From NCBI RefSeq assembly GCF_900107275.1, contig NZ_FNPI01000002.1:186001-250000 (forward strand): DNA of 64,000 nt. The letters run 5' to 3'. Positions 8,913-16,873 of this stretch are shown here, piece by piece; within the stretch, counting starts at the first letter, position 1; every line of letters begins with the position of its first letter. Both the position numbers and the translations under genes were made by a program. The stretch is from Evansella caseinilytica (GTDB lineage Bacteria; Bacillota; Bacilli; Bacillales; Salisediminibacteriaceae). Below the pieces are notes generated by a model, which had not been told where the DNA came from, did no database searches, and worked only from the letters and a program-made list of their open reading frames with translations.

Positions 8913-10454
8913 CTACTTCATGCATATGTCGTGGAAGTCAAGGCGAATGTGTTTTGCCAGTGCTCTTTCCAAGTGTTTCTTATTTTTTTCGGCGTGTTGT
9001 TTTTCAAAATAGCTGTCTCCCTCATGGTAGATATGAAGGATCAGCAGTTGATTGGACACTTTTTCAACCTGGATGGAACGAATCGTTTGCAGCTTGGCAC
9101 TGTCCAAGGCGAAGCTCAGCTTCACGATGGCTCCCAGCAGCTCGTATTTTTTGAGTTCTTTTGCAGACAGCCAATGCCGGAACGGCGCGATGTACTGCTT
9201 TAACTGCGAGCGGGATTTAAACGAGGCAATGCAAGCAACGGCCAGCCGCTCCTCGTGAGTAAGACCGTCAATGGAGGTATTCGTTAATAGGTAAAAGGTG
9301 TGCTGACTTCTGGATTCCGCGTAAATAACGGAACCGATATAGAAAATTTTTGCACTCCAGCGCAATAAATAAAGATCTGTTTTCGACAGCGGTTCATCCA
9401 ACAGTGGATTTAATGCCTGGAACAGAAAAGTACCTAAGACAGCAAGCTGCTTTTGATGCTCCGGATTGAGCGAGTAGTCAATGCTGAGTTGATACAGGCT
9501 TTCCTCAGCCACATTCGGGAACTGACGAATACCAAAGGGTTGTAAATACATTTCATAAAACAATCCTTCCCGCAGCCCTTTAGTGCTGATGAAGAACTTC
9601 GGCGCCTGAACCGCGTGTAATAACAGCTCGAGGGCGGTAATTGCCGGAATGATGATATCGGAACGGTCCTTGGAAAGTCCGTCCACAAGCTGGCGCTGCT
9701 GATTCGTCATTTTCATCAGCATTTTGTTGACGGATTGTACATCTTTCACGTCCATTTCGTATTGATGCAGACCGGCAAGCGGGTAACGGACATGCTGCTG
9801 ATGAACGAGGGCAAGGTTTCTGGCGCTGCCGCCGATGCCGATGACAGGAACCTGCTTATTTCTGATCCACGGAAGTTCGGCAAAGCTTGCTTGTAAAAAT
9901 TTCGTCAACTGCTTCATTTCCGATCTTGTCGGCTGCGCATCGCGGAAAAAATCGTTTTTCAACGTAACGGCTCCGAAAGGAAAGCTGTGATAATGTATGA
10001 GTTCCCGATTATGGAAGGAAGTGATTTCTGTACTCCCACCGCCGATATCGATGCTGATGCCGTCGGTGATTCCTGTTGAATTTGTTACCGCCAAGTATCC
10101 GTAGAAAGCTTCTTCCCGCTCCGACAGGATATCGATGGAAAAGTCGCTGTTTTCAGCAATTGTTTGCAGGACATCATCGCGGTTTTTCGCATTTCTGACA
10201 GCTGCGGTCGCCACGCAGCGGAGGTCGGTTAGCGGGTATTGTTTGACGATGTGCGAAAAGCGCTCCAGTGTTTGTAAAATCACCTCGATACCAGATTTTG
10301 ACATATGGCCATCGCTATCGATGTGAGAACTGAGCCGTGCAGTCACTTTTAAATTTAACGTTTCTCCTGTACAGCCGTTCTCGTCGATCGTGTAGATGAC
10401 AAGCCGGATGGAATTGGATCCCATGTCAAGAATACCGATTTGCTGTTGTTTCAA
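8913..10454 (-). CDS. ppx: Exopolyphosphatase, Ppx/GppA family
   Basis: Removes terminal phosphates from polyphosphate; related family members hydrolyse pppGpp. The ASKHA-type N-terminus QQQIGILDMGSNSIRLVIY and the second phosphate motif GISIDIGGGSTEI are present, followed by an HD-like helical C-terminal half. Length is 513 residues. Start choice: the TTG at 10454 has AAAGGA 10 nt upstream and gives MKQQQIGILD, as in relatives; a GTG at 10463 is only one base from the SD. It is transcribed towards ppk. The upstream region is filled by the family D repeat array, so its promoter is not evident; it must lie within or near the array. Confidence 0.93.
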   Translation of the reverse strand: MKQQQIGILDMGSNSIRLVIYTIDENGCTGETLNLKVTARLSSHIDSDGHMSKSGIEVILQTLERFSHIVKQYPLTDLRCVATAAVRNAKNRDDVLQTIAENSDFSIDILSEREEAFYGYLAVTNSTGITDGISIDIGGGSTEITSFHNRELIHYHSFPFGAVTLKNDFFRDAQPTRSEMKQLTKFLQASFAELPWIRNKQVPVIGIGGSARNLALVHQQHVRYPLAGLHQYEMDVKDVQSVNKMLMKMTNQQRQLVDGLSKDRSDIIIPAITALELLLHAVQAPKFFISTKGLREGLFYEMYLQPFGIRQFPNVAEESLYQLSIDYSLNPEHQKQLAVLGTFLFQALNPLLDEPLSKTDLYLLRWSAKIFYIGSVIYAESRSQHTFYLLTNTSIDGLTHEERLAVACIASFKSRSQLKQYIAPFRHWLSAKELKKYELLGAIVKLSFALDSAKLQTIRSIQVEKVSNQLLILHIYHEGDSYFEKQHAEKNKKHLERALAKHIRLDFHDICMK

Positions 10455-10480
10455 AATAAGCACATCCTTTATGCTTTCAT

Positions 10481-10933
10481 CATCGCATCGTAAATGTTCA
10501 AAAAGATAAAAAGCGATCTTTTTGTTTTAAATAGGCGATGGCTTGCTTACACCGCCGCATGGGAGGAGAAAATCGTTTCTCCCATGCAAGAAAAGCAGCG
10601 GTGGCTAGCTCATCGCATCGTAAATGTTCAAAAAGATAAAAAGCGATCTTTTTGTTTTAAATAGGCGATGGCTTGCTTACACCGCCGCATGGGAGGAGAA
10701 AATCGTTTCTCCCATGCAAGAAAAGCAGCGGTGGCTAGCTCATCACATCGTAAATGTTCAAAAAGATAAAAAGCGATCTTTCGCGATCTTTTTGTTTTAA
10801 ATAGGCGATGGCTTGCTTACACCGCCGCATGGGAGGAGAAAATCGTTTCTCCCATGCAAGAAAAGCAGCGGTGGCTAGCTCATCGCATCGTAAATGTTCA
10901 AAAAGATAAAAAGCGATCTTTTTGAACATTTAC
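10481..10933. repeat. Family D tandem array, 130-bp units (3.4 copies)
   Basis: Units begin at 10481, 10611, 10741 and 10881 (partial). Units 1 and 2 are nearly identical; unit 3 carries a 10-bp insertion (TCGCGATCTT). Each unit has half of the H hairpin plus a compound hairpin: GCGATGG...CATCGC outside, ACCGC/GCGGT, then GCATGGGAG/CTCCCATGC. The final partial unit holds an intact 44-nt H hairpin (10890-10933, outer arm GTAAATG). The array fills the divergent gap between ppx and znuC. A single related copy is at 33612-33784. Confidence 0.95.
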
Positions 10934-10988
10934 TTATATTATTTTCGCTGAGGGGGTTGAATAATCCTTTTTGCCTGGGACGGTATTG

Positions 10989-11017
10989 TTTACAAACAAA
11001 TGACGTTGATGTATACT
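10989..11017 (+). promoter_or_regulatory. Promoter of the znu-zur operon
   Basis: TTTACA at 10989-10994, a 17-nt spacer, and TATACT at 11012-11017; a good sigma-A-type match 54 nt upstream of the znuC start. It begins 56 nt after the end of the repeat array. Confidence 0.7.
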
Positions 11018-11030
11018 ACGGTGAGAAAAT

Positions 11031-11051
11031 AAATCGGAATCATTCTTATCA
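11031..11051 (+). promoter_or_regulatory. Candidate Zur operator
   Basis: AAATCGGAATCATTCTTATCA. The left half fits the B. subtilis Zur-box half AAATCGTAAT in 9 of 10 positions; the right half is degenerate. It lies just downstream of the -10 box, where a bound repressor would block transcription. The operon encodes Zur itself, so autoregulation by zinc is expected. Confidence 0.6.
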
Positions 11052-11070
11052 TTTTCGAGGAGGATTTGTT

Positions 11071-11889
11071 ATGAATCATCATGCCCGCTCAACGGCGGTA
11101 GAAATAAAAAATCTTTCCTTCTCTTACGGAAAACGAAATGTCTTACATGATATACATTTAAAGATCGCTGCAGGTTCCTTTTTAGCATTGGTCGGTCCGA
11201 ACGGGTCGGGGAAGTCAACGTTAATCAAGTGCATATTAGGCTTACTGCCCCCGGTAACAGGAACGATTACGCTTTTTGGACAACCGGTGGAAAAATTTCA
11301 TGACTGGAATGCCGTAGGATTTGTTTCTCAAAAAGCCAACAGCTTTAATACCGGCTTTCCGGCGACTGTTTTTGAAGTGGTCTCAATGGGTCTCTACGGA
11401 AAAATCGGCTTGTTTCGTTTTCTCACAAGAAGGCACAAGGAAAAAATAAAAGAAGCGATTCAACAGGTCGGCATGGAAGAATATATGCATCAAAATATCG
11501 GCGAGCTTTCCGGCGGCCAGCAGCAACGAGTGTTTATTGCCAGGGCCCTTGTCAGCGACCCGAAGCTGCTTATACTGGACGAGCCAACCGTCGGTGTTGA
11601 TGCGAAATCCGTTTCTAATTTTTACTCCATGCTGAAAAAATTGAATCGGGAACATGGAATGACGCTGCTTCTTGTCACGCACGACATCGGAGCGGTATCC
11701 GAGTACATTACCGATGTGGCATGCCTGAATAAATGCCTTCATTTCCATGGGGATACGGAGGAATTTGAAAACAAGAAGGACGAAATGATGTCTGCCATTT
11801 ATGGGCATAACGTGCATGTGATAAAACACAATCATGATCATGAACATCACGAACATGAGCATGATCACGACAGGAGCCGGTTCCGATGA
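11071..11889 (+). CDS. znuC: Zinc ABC transporter ATP-binding protein
   Basis: ATPase of a high-affinity zinc (metal) importer. Walker A GPNGSGKST at 42-50, signature LSGGQQQR at 146-153, and Walker B LLILDEP at 166-172 are present. The last 20 residues are a His/Asp-rich tail (HNHDHEHHEHEHDHD), a likely zinc-binding element. The ATG at 11071 has GAGGAGG upstream; the frame is open 59 codons further but into the promoter, so the longer version is rejected. Length is 272 residues. The TGA stop overlaps the next ATG (ATGA). It is the first gene of the znuC-znuB-znuB2-zur operon. No binding protein (znuA/adcA) is encoded nearby, so it must be elsewhere. Confidence 0.93.
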   Translation: MNHHARSTAVEIKNLSFSYGKRNVLHDIHLKIAAGSFLALVGPNGSGKSTLIKCILGLLPPVTGTITLFGQPVEKFHDWNAVGFVSQKANSFNTGFPATVFEVVSMGLYGKIGLFRFLTRRHKEKIKEAIQQVGMEEYMHQNIGELSGGQQQRVFIARALVSDPKLLILDEPTVGVDAKSVSNFYSMLKKLNREHGMTLLLVTHDIGAVSEYITDVACLNKCLHFHGDTEEFENKKDEMMSAIYGHNVHVIKHNHDHEHHEHEHDHDRSRFR

Positions 11890-12716
11890 TTCGGGTTTTT
11901 TTTGAGTATGACTTCTTAACATATTCTTTGTACACCGGATTGATGATCGGTTTTCTTGCTCCGTTTATCGGTGTCTTTCTTGTTGTACGCCGTCTTGCGC
12001 TAATTTCTGACGCACTGTCACATATTACGCTGTCCGGAATTGCGTTCAGCCTGCTGTTAGGAAAATACTATCCGCTTTTTTCCGGCTTGAATCCGATGTA
12101 CATGGGGATGGTTTTTTCGGTGGGCGGCGCTGTGATTATTGAAAGGCTGAGAAATATCTACCGTTATTATAAAGAGCTGGCGATTCCGATTATCCTTTCG
12201 GCAGGAATCGGCATCGGCGTTGTGTTCATTTCCCTGGCGGACGGATTTAATACGGATTTGTTCCAATATTTATTCGGAAGTGTGGTTGCCATCCGGGAAA
12301 AAGATTTTATGATGATTTCAGCAATTACGGCAATCGTTTTTATTATGATTGTTTTATTTTACAAAGAATGGTTTTTCCTGAGCTTTGATGAAGAACAGGC
12401 GTCGGTTTCGGGTATTCCGAAAAAACCGTTGCACTTCTTATTTATGGTGATGGCGGCGCTTGTAATCGCCGCATCGATGAAAATTGTCGGCATTCTGCTG
12501 GTTTCGTCGTTAATGACCTTGCCGGTTGCGGCGGCGATGAGATGGGCGAGGGGCTTCAAGCAGATGTTTGTATATTCGGTGCTGTTCGGGGAATTGTCCG
12601 TTGTTGCCGGGCTTGTCAGTTCCTTTCATCTGGACGTTTCGCCCGGCGGCATGATCGTGATGATAAATGTTGTGATTCTTGTTGCATCGATTTTTTTAAC
12701 AAAAAAAACATATTAG
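11886..12716 (+). CDS. znuB: Zinc ABC transporter permease, first copy
   Basis: ABC-3 family membrane permease of 276 residues with about eight hydrophobic helices. Family motifs include the N-terminal VRRLALISDALSHITLSGIA, central YKELAIPIILSAGIGIG, and SMKIVGILLVSSLMTLPVAAA. It starts at the ATGA overlap with znuC, so the two are translationally coupled. The adjacent gene encodes a clear paralogue of almost the same length, and the two probably form a heterodimeric pore. That arrangement differs from the single znuB usual in B. subtilis. Substrate assignment to zinc rests on the linked zur gene and operator rather than on the permease itself. Confidence 0.9.
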   Translation: MIRVFFEYDFLTYSLYTGLMIGFLAPFIGVFLVVRRLALISDALSHITLSGIAFSLLLGKYYPLFSGLNPMYMGMVFSVGGAVIIERLRNIYRYYKELAIPIILSAGIGIGVVFISLADGFNTDLFQYLFGSVVAIREKDFMMISAITAIVFIMIVLFYKEWFFLSFDEEQASVSGIPKKPLHFLFMVMAALVIAASMKIVGILLVSSLMTLPVAAAMRWARGFKQMFVYSVLFGELSVVAGLVSSFHLDVSPGGMIVMINVVILVASIFLTKKTY

Positions 12717-12726
12717 GTGAAGATCA

Positions 12727-13578
12727 ATGGAGTGGATTAATCAATTAACATTTTTGGAAAGAGGAATTATCGCCGGAATCGTCATCGGCTTTCTGTGTCC
12801 GCTCTTAGGTGCGTTTTTGCTTGTTCGGCGGATTACCATTGTTTCTGAAGCATTGTCCCATATTACGCTGACGGGCATCACCGCCGGCGTGTTGATGGCT
12901 CAGACGCTAGTATGGCTTCCGCAGCAAAATCCGATGTACGTCGGTTTGCTTTTTTCGCTCATCGGCTCGCTATTTGTTGAGAAGCTGAGAGAGCTTTACA
13001 AAAACTTTCAGGAGCTGGCGATCCCGATTATCCTTTCTTCCGGTGTGGGGTTGAGCGCGATTTTGATCAGTCTGGCAAAAAGCAGCTATACGGAATGGTA
13101 TAATTATTTATTCGGCAGCATTGTCACGGTGATGAAGGAAGATCTGCTGTTTATCGTTGCCACTGGACTGGTTGCCTTCGGACTGCTGTTTGCCTTTTAC
13201 AAAGAACTGCTGTCGATTTCCTTTGATGCGGAATTTGCAAAGGTAAGCGGGATTTCCGTAAAAAAATTAAATATTTTGTTCGCGGTATTAATTGCCCTTG
13301 TGATCTCCATGTCCATGAAAGTGGTGGGGATTTTGCTGGTCGGCGCGATGGTCACTTTACCGATTGCCGCAAGCATTCAATTAGCGAAAAGCTTTCGCCA
13401 GGTAATCGGCCTTGGAATATTATTCGGCGAGCTCTCTGTTCTTGGCGGGGTCGCATTTTCGTATCATTTCGGCGTAGCTACCGGTGGTATGATTATTATT
13501 GTCGGTATTATTCTTTTGATCATTTCTGTTCTCATAAAAAAAGTGTTTGTTCAAAGAAGTCGCTTTTTTTCCGTTTGA
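12727..13578 (+). CDS. Zinc ABC transporter permease, second copy (paralogue)
   Basis: A 283-residue ABC-3 permease lying 10 nt after the first one. It shares aligned blocks with it: VRRITIVSEALSHITLTGIT, QELAIPIILSSGVGLS, and SMKVVGILLVGAMVTLPIAA. The gene pair therefore arose by tandem duplication, but identity is modest, so the duplication is not recent. Different pore-lining residues suggest that the two subunits are not interchangeable. The ATG follows the weak SD TTAGGTGA. The C-terminus (KKVFVQRSRFFSV) is basic and probably cytoplasmic. Zinc specificity is inferred from zur, 37 nt downstream. Confidence 0.9.
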   Translation: MEWINQLTFLERGIIAGIVIGFLCPLLGAFLLVRRITIVSEALSHITLTGITAGVLMAQTLVWLPQQNPMYVGLLFSLIGSLFVEKLRELYKNFQELAIPIILSSGVGLSAILISLAKSSYTEWYNYLFGSIVTVMKEDLLFIVATGLVAFGLLFAFYKELLSISFDAEFAKVSGISVKKLNILFAVLIALVISMSMKVVGILLVGAMVTLPIAASIQLAKSFRQVIGLGILFGELSVLGGVAFSYHFGVATGGMIIIVGIILLIISVLIKKVFVQRSRFFSV

Positions 13579-13615
13579 ATAAAGTTTCTTGATTGGATGA
13601 AAGGAGCGGGCGGAT

Positions 13616-14029
13616 ATGGATGTAAAAGAAGCATTGAAACGCTTAAAGGAAGAAGGGTATAAGCACACGGACAAACGGGAAGACATGCTGCGGCTGTTTT
13701 TTAACGAGAAGCGATATTTGGCGGCCAAAGATGTGTTAGAGTATATGCAGGGGAAATACACTGGGCTGAGCTTTGACACCATTTACCGCAATCTTTCTGT
13801 TTTTACCGATTTAGGGATTTTGGAAACAACGGATTTAGATGGGGAAAAAAAATTTCGTTATGCGTGTTCAACGAAAGAACATCATCACCATCTCATTTGC
13901 CTCGATTGCGGCAAAACGCAGCATATTGAAAATTGTCCGATGGATCAACTCGCGATTGGGAATAGAGATTTTCATATCGTTGGCCATAAGTTTGAAATAT
14001 ACGGCTATTGTGAAAACTGTCATCGATAA
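13616..14029 (+). CDS. zur: Zinc uptake regulator, Fur family
   Basis: Zinc-dependent repressor of 137 residues. The winged-helix N-terminus ends in FDTIYRNLSVF (recognition helix), and the His-rich EHHHHLICLDCG forms the dimerisation and metal region. Structural zinc cysteines are at C95/C98 and C132/C135 (CENCH). It is the last gene of the zinc uptake operon and lies before yqfX, the same relative position as B. subtilis zur (yqfV). The ATG follows AAGGAGCGGGCGGAT. Fur and PerR are alternatives within the family, but neighbours and position make Zur clearly the best call. Confidence 0.93.
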   Translation: MDVKEALKRLKEEGYKHTDKREDMLRLFFNEKRYLAAKDVLEYMQGKYTGLSFDTIYRNLSVFTDLGILETTDLDGEKKFRYACSTKEHHHHLICLDCGKTQHIENCPMDQLAIGNRDFHIVGHKFEIYGYCENCHR

Positions 14030-14113
14030 ATGTGATATGAAATCATTGTCATCTATAAACGATCCCGGCCTTGGCATACTAAGTTTACACGTATGGTAAA
14101 GGAGGGATCGTGC

Positions 14114-14542
14114 ATGCCCGAAAATAATAATCATCAGTATCCAAGGAATTTCCAAGTCGTTGACAATCATGAGCAGGCGACAGATAAAAAAGAGGAACCG
14201 GCGCCGCTCAGAGATGAAGAATTTCGTGAGGAAACTGCTGCAGAATATACACCCAATCCGGGAGCCTTAGGCGGGAGAGGGACAATGGAAATAACGTCCG
14301 ACAAGGCTCGTGACGATATTGAAACCGAAGATGAAACGACTGGCGGCAGAGGGCTGGCGGCATTTGCCATTGCGCTGTCCATCGTATCCTTGCTGTTCTT
14401 GCCGATTATTTTTGGTGCTGCAGGACTCGTGCTTGGTTTCATGGCAGTGAATCGTGATCAGAAGGCATTGGGATACACGGCTATCGTCATCAGTGCATTT
14501 TCCATTATCATGAGTGTCTTTTTCGCTCCGTTTGTCACTTAA
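14114..14542 (+). CDS. yqfX: YqfX-like membrane protein
   Basis: A 142-residue protein. Residues 1-80 are hydrophilic and acidic, with a glycine-rich patch (PGALGGRGT). Two membrane helices follow (about 83-110 and 120-140: GRGLAAFAIALSIVSLLFLP, then LGYTAIVISAFSIIM). The tail resembles DUF4190-type membrane hairpins. It matches YqfX by architecture and by place between zur and ispG. The ATG at 14114 has AAGGAGG 8 nt upstream; the longer frame from 14093 contains the SD and is rejected. Function is unknown. A 41-nt bidirectional terminator follows. Confidence 0.75.
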   Translation: MPENNNHQYPRNFQVVDNHEQATDKKEEPAPLRDEEFREETAAEYTPNPGALGGRGTMEITSDKARDDIETEDETTGGRGLAAFAIALSIVSLLFLPIIFGAAGLVLGFMAVNRDQKALGYTAIVISAFSIIMSVFFAPFVT

Positions 14543-14593
14543 CAATTCACCATACGTGTATATTTGGGAGATGTTACACTACATGACGCAGAC

Positions 14594-14634
14594 TGCAACA
14601 AAATGGCGCACATCATGTGCGCCATTTTGTTGCA
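14594..14634. terminator. Bidirectional terminator between yqfX and ispG
   Basis: Perfect 20-bp arms (TGCAACAAAATGGCGCACAT and complement) with a single-base centre, between convergent genes. Confidence 0.8.
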
Positions 14635-14677
14635 GGTTAATGTACTAGCTATGATCTTAAAGCCGCGGCCAATTGCT

Positions 14678-15796
14678 TTAACTGTTTTTCAATGCTGCTG
14701 CTTTTGCCGCTTTTTGCTTCTCTTCGTGTTCGGCTGCTAATTTGTCGATTTCCTTTTTCAATTCTTCAACCATTGACGCTTCCGGTACTTTGCGCACCAC
14801 TTTTCCTTTTTTGAAAAGCAGGCCTTCCCCCCGTGCTCCGGCAATGCCGATATCCGCTTCCTTCGCTTCTCCTGGGCCGTTTACTGCGCAGCCAAGGACG
14901 GAAATTTTAATCGGTGCATTGACCTTTTGAATATATTCTTCCACTTCGTTGGCAATGCTGATCAGGTCGATCTCAATTCTTCCGCAGGTCGGGCATGAAA
15001 TCAGCGTTGCGGCGTTTGCGGCTAACCCGAATGACTTGAGCAGTTCCTTTGCCACCTTGATTTCTTCCACCGGATCAGCACTTAACGAAATTCTGACTGT
15101 ATTTCCGATCCCTTTGTTTAACAAAATACCGAGGCCGGCAGCGCTTTTTATTGTACCGGAAAAAAGGGTGCCCGACTCTGTAATTCCTAAATGGAGCGGG
15201 TAATCAAATGTTTGCGCCGCTTTTTCATAAGCCTCCACTGCCAGGCGGACATCCGACGCTTTCATCGAGACAATGATGTCGTGAAAATCCAGGTCCTCAA
15301 GTATTTTTATATGGTGAAGCGCGCTCTCCACCATGCCGTCCGCTGTCGGATAGCCGTATTTATCAAGAATCCGTCTTTCCAATGAACCGGCGTTCACGCC
15401 GATTCGGATCGGAATTCCTTTTGCTTTTGCGGCGTTTACAACCGCTTCGACTTTTTCTTTTCTCCCGATGTTGCCGGGATTGATGCGAATTTTATCTACA
15501 CCGCCTTCAATTGCTTTTAATGCTAGCTTGTAATCAAAGTGTATATCGGCAACAAGCGGTATATTGATTCCTTTTTTAATTTCCGGAATAGCTTCCGCTG
15601 CACGCATGTCGGGGCAAGCGACGCGCACAACTTGGCAGCCGGCTTCTTCCAGGCGCTTTATTTCTGCCACTGTCGCTTCGACATCGTGGGTTTTGGTCAT
15701 CGTCATGCTTTGTATTACAACTTCATCATTACCGCCGATTGTCAGTGGACCGACCTTTACGGGGCGTGTGTTTTTACGATGAACTAAATGGCTCAC
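14678..15796 (-). CDS. ispG: 4-hydroxy-3-methylbut-2-en-1-yl diphosphate synthase
   Basis: Penultimate MEP-pathway enzyme, a [4Fe-4S] protein that converts MEcPP to HMBPP. The 372-residue product keeps the TIM-barrel start [20 protein letters not shown] and RINPGNIG, and the cluster cysteines CPTCG (C268, C271) and [10 protein letters not shown] (C303). The frame is open to an ATG at 15832, but AAAGGAG lies 9 nt before the GTG at 15796, which gives [16 protein letters not shown] like B. subtilis IspG. I therefore choose GTG. It stands alone between a bidirectional terminator and yqfZ, which is on the same strand upstream. Confidence 0.96.
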   Translation of the reverse strand: MSHLVHRKNTRPVKVGPLTIGGNDEVVIQSMTMTKTHDVEATVAEIKRLEEAGCQVVRVACPDMRAAEAIPEIKKGINIPLVADIHFDYKLALKAIEGGVDKIRINPGNIGRKEKVEAVVNAAKAKGIPIRIGVNAGSLERRILDKYGYPTADGMVESALHHIKILEDLDFHDIIVSMKASDVRLAVEAYEKAAQTFDYPLHLGITESGTLFSGTIKSAAGLGILLNKGIGNTVRISLSADPVEEIKVAKELLKSFGLAANAATLISCPTCGRIEIDLISIANEVEEYIQKVNAPIKISVLGCAVNGPGEAKEADIGIAGARGEGLLFKKGKVVRKVPEASMVEELKKEIDKLAAEHEEKQKAAKAAALKNS

Positions 15797-15873
15797 GCTC
15801 AATCGCTCCTTTAGTGTTCTTGGAATAAGCATCCTTGTTCATTGTATCAACGGGAACACTGCCGTGGCAAGAA

Positions 15874-16248
15874 TTAAGATTGCTCCTCGTCAGTCGTCGG
15901 CGGATACAGCGGAAAGCGGTAAGTTTGTCCAATCAGAATTTCATGAGCGTTGACGTGCGGATTCAATGCTTCGAAGTCGTCGATGACTTCATAAGCGGGA
16001 ACGGTAAATTCCTCATCATGAAGGACTTTTACGATGCCGTAAACCGTCTGTCCCGACTCGACAATAACCTCTTGATAAGGAAAGCTGATGTCTCCTGTGC
16101 TGACGTCCTGTTCGCTACGATCATCGGTGGGGATCGTATCACTGCCCGGTTCGCTTTCAGTAGAATGTGGTATCGTCCCGGTATTCAGGTCATAGTAAAC
16201 ACTGAAGCCTAAAAAAATAGTTATCGCAACAATAAGGATCGGGCGCAT
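15874..16248 (-). CDS. yqfZ: YqfZ-like LysM-domain protein
   Basis: A 124-residue protein with one N-terminal membrane segment (RPILIVAITIFLGFSVYY), a polar linker, and a C-terminal LysM-like peptidoglycan-binding fold: VIVESGQTVYGIVKVL ... EVIDDFEALNP ... LIGQTYRFPLYPP. It is likely anchored with the LysM facing the wall. Matches B. subtilis YqfZ in type and position upstream of ispG on the same strand. The ATG at 16248 has AAGGAG 10 nt upstream; the longer frame from 16281 lacks an SD. Role unknown; sporulation-related LysM proteins are common in this genus group, but nothing here proves it. Confidence 0.75.
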   Translation of the reverse strand: MRPILIVAITIFLGFSVYYDLNTGTIPHSTESEPGSDTIPTDDRSEQDVSTGDISFPYQEVIVESGQTVYGIVKVLHDEEFTVPAYEVIDDFEALNPHVNAHEILIGQTYRFPLYPPTTDEEQS

Positions 16249-16286
16249 CTTTCCATCTCCTTTATCGAAATATTTGAACACCCATA

Positions 16287-16548
16287 ACTAAATGAGCGTG
16301 TTCAAAAAGGCAATGGTTCCGCTCGATGCGCCAACTGCGAGAAAACCACTCACAGTCGTCCTGAAAAGAATGCATCGGCTCCACTCCATTGTCTCTTCCT
16401 CTGCCAGTATTGCTCTGACGTCTATCCAAGTGCCATCGCGCGCGATGACACGATGAGAAAACTCGCAGCGTCTCGGTGAAGTACAGCTCGTTGCTTCATG
16501 TTTGTTCAAAAAGATAAAAACCGATCTTTTTGAACAAACACTAAATGA
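16287..16548 (-). mobile_element. Family A element, copy A2, with 9-bp target-site duplication
   Basis: Element at 16296-16539, read in minus orientation. One end is GCGTGTTCAAAAAG; the other is the 44-nt H hairpin (16498-16541, outer arm TGTTTG). It is flanked by the perfect direct repeat ACTAAATGA (16287-16295 and 16540-16548), which is the expected trace of transposition. It lacks the removable hairpin module seen in A1, A3 and A4. No transposase frame; size and structure fit a MITE. Confidence 0.75.
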
Positions 16549-16873
16549 AAAAAATTTTCTGTTAGTGCTGTTCAGAAAACGGGCCAAAAGCAACAAAGTT
16601 TACGAAAGCCACCTTTCCATAGGGGTGTTTTTTTATTTTTGGAACAACGCTGTATTGCTGCATCATGAATATTTTGCGTAAGCAGGCTCGGAATTTGCAA
16701 CTCTTCCTTATAACGATATGCTTGTCCACATAAAATATGCATGCAAGTGTTTTTCAAAAAACGGTCCAAACGCAATAAAAAGTTAAGCACGTCAGCCTTG
16801 AAATAATGCGGTGGATCAAGCGGAATGATTTGCTTTTTGAACACGCTCGTCAAGTGAGAGGAAGGTGGAAGTC
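16549..16873. other. Intergenic gap, no gene recognised
   Basis: Contains a minus-strand open frame (16572-16853) with no recognised similarity and poor start context, plus family A-like ends (GCTTTTTGAACACGCTC near 16827). Possibly a decayed repeat or a relic coding fragment. I cannot support a gene. Confidence 0.4.

Noticed and set aside
10481-10933. CRISPR array
   Set aside because: Units are 130 bp, nearly identical throughout with no variable spacers, and there are no cas genes.
16572-16853. Minus-strand 93-codon frame before the MFS gene
   Set aside because: No SD, no recognised family, and it runs into repeat-like ends. Possibly a relic, but I cannot support it.
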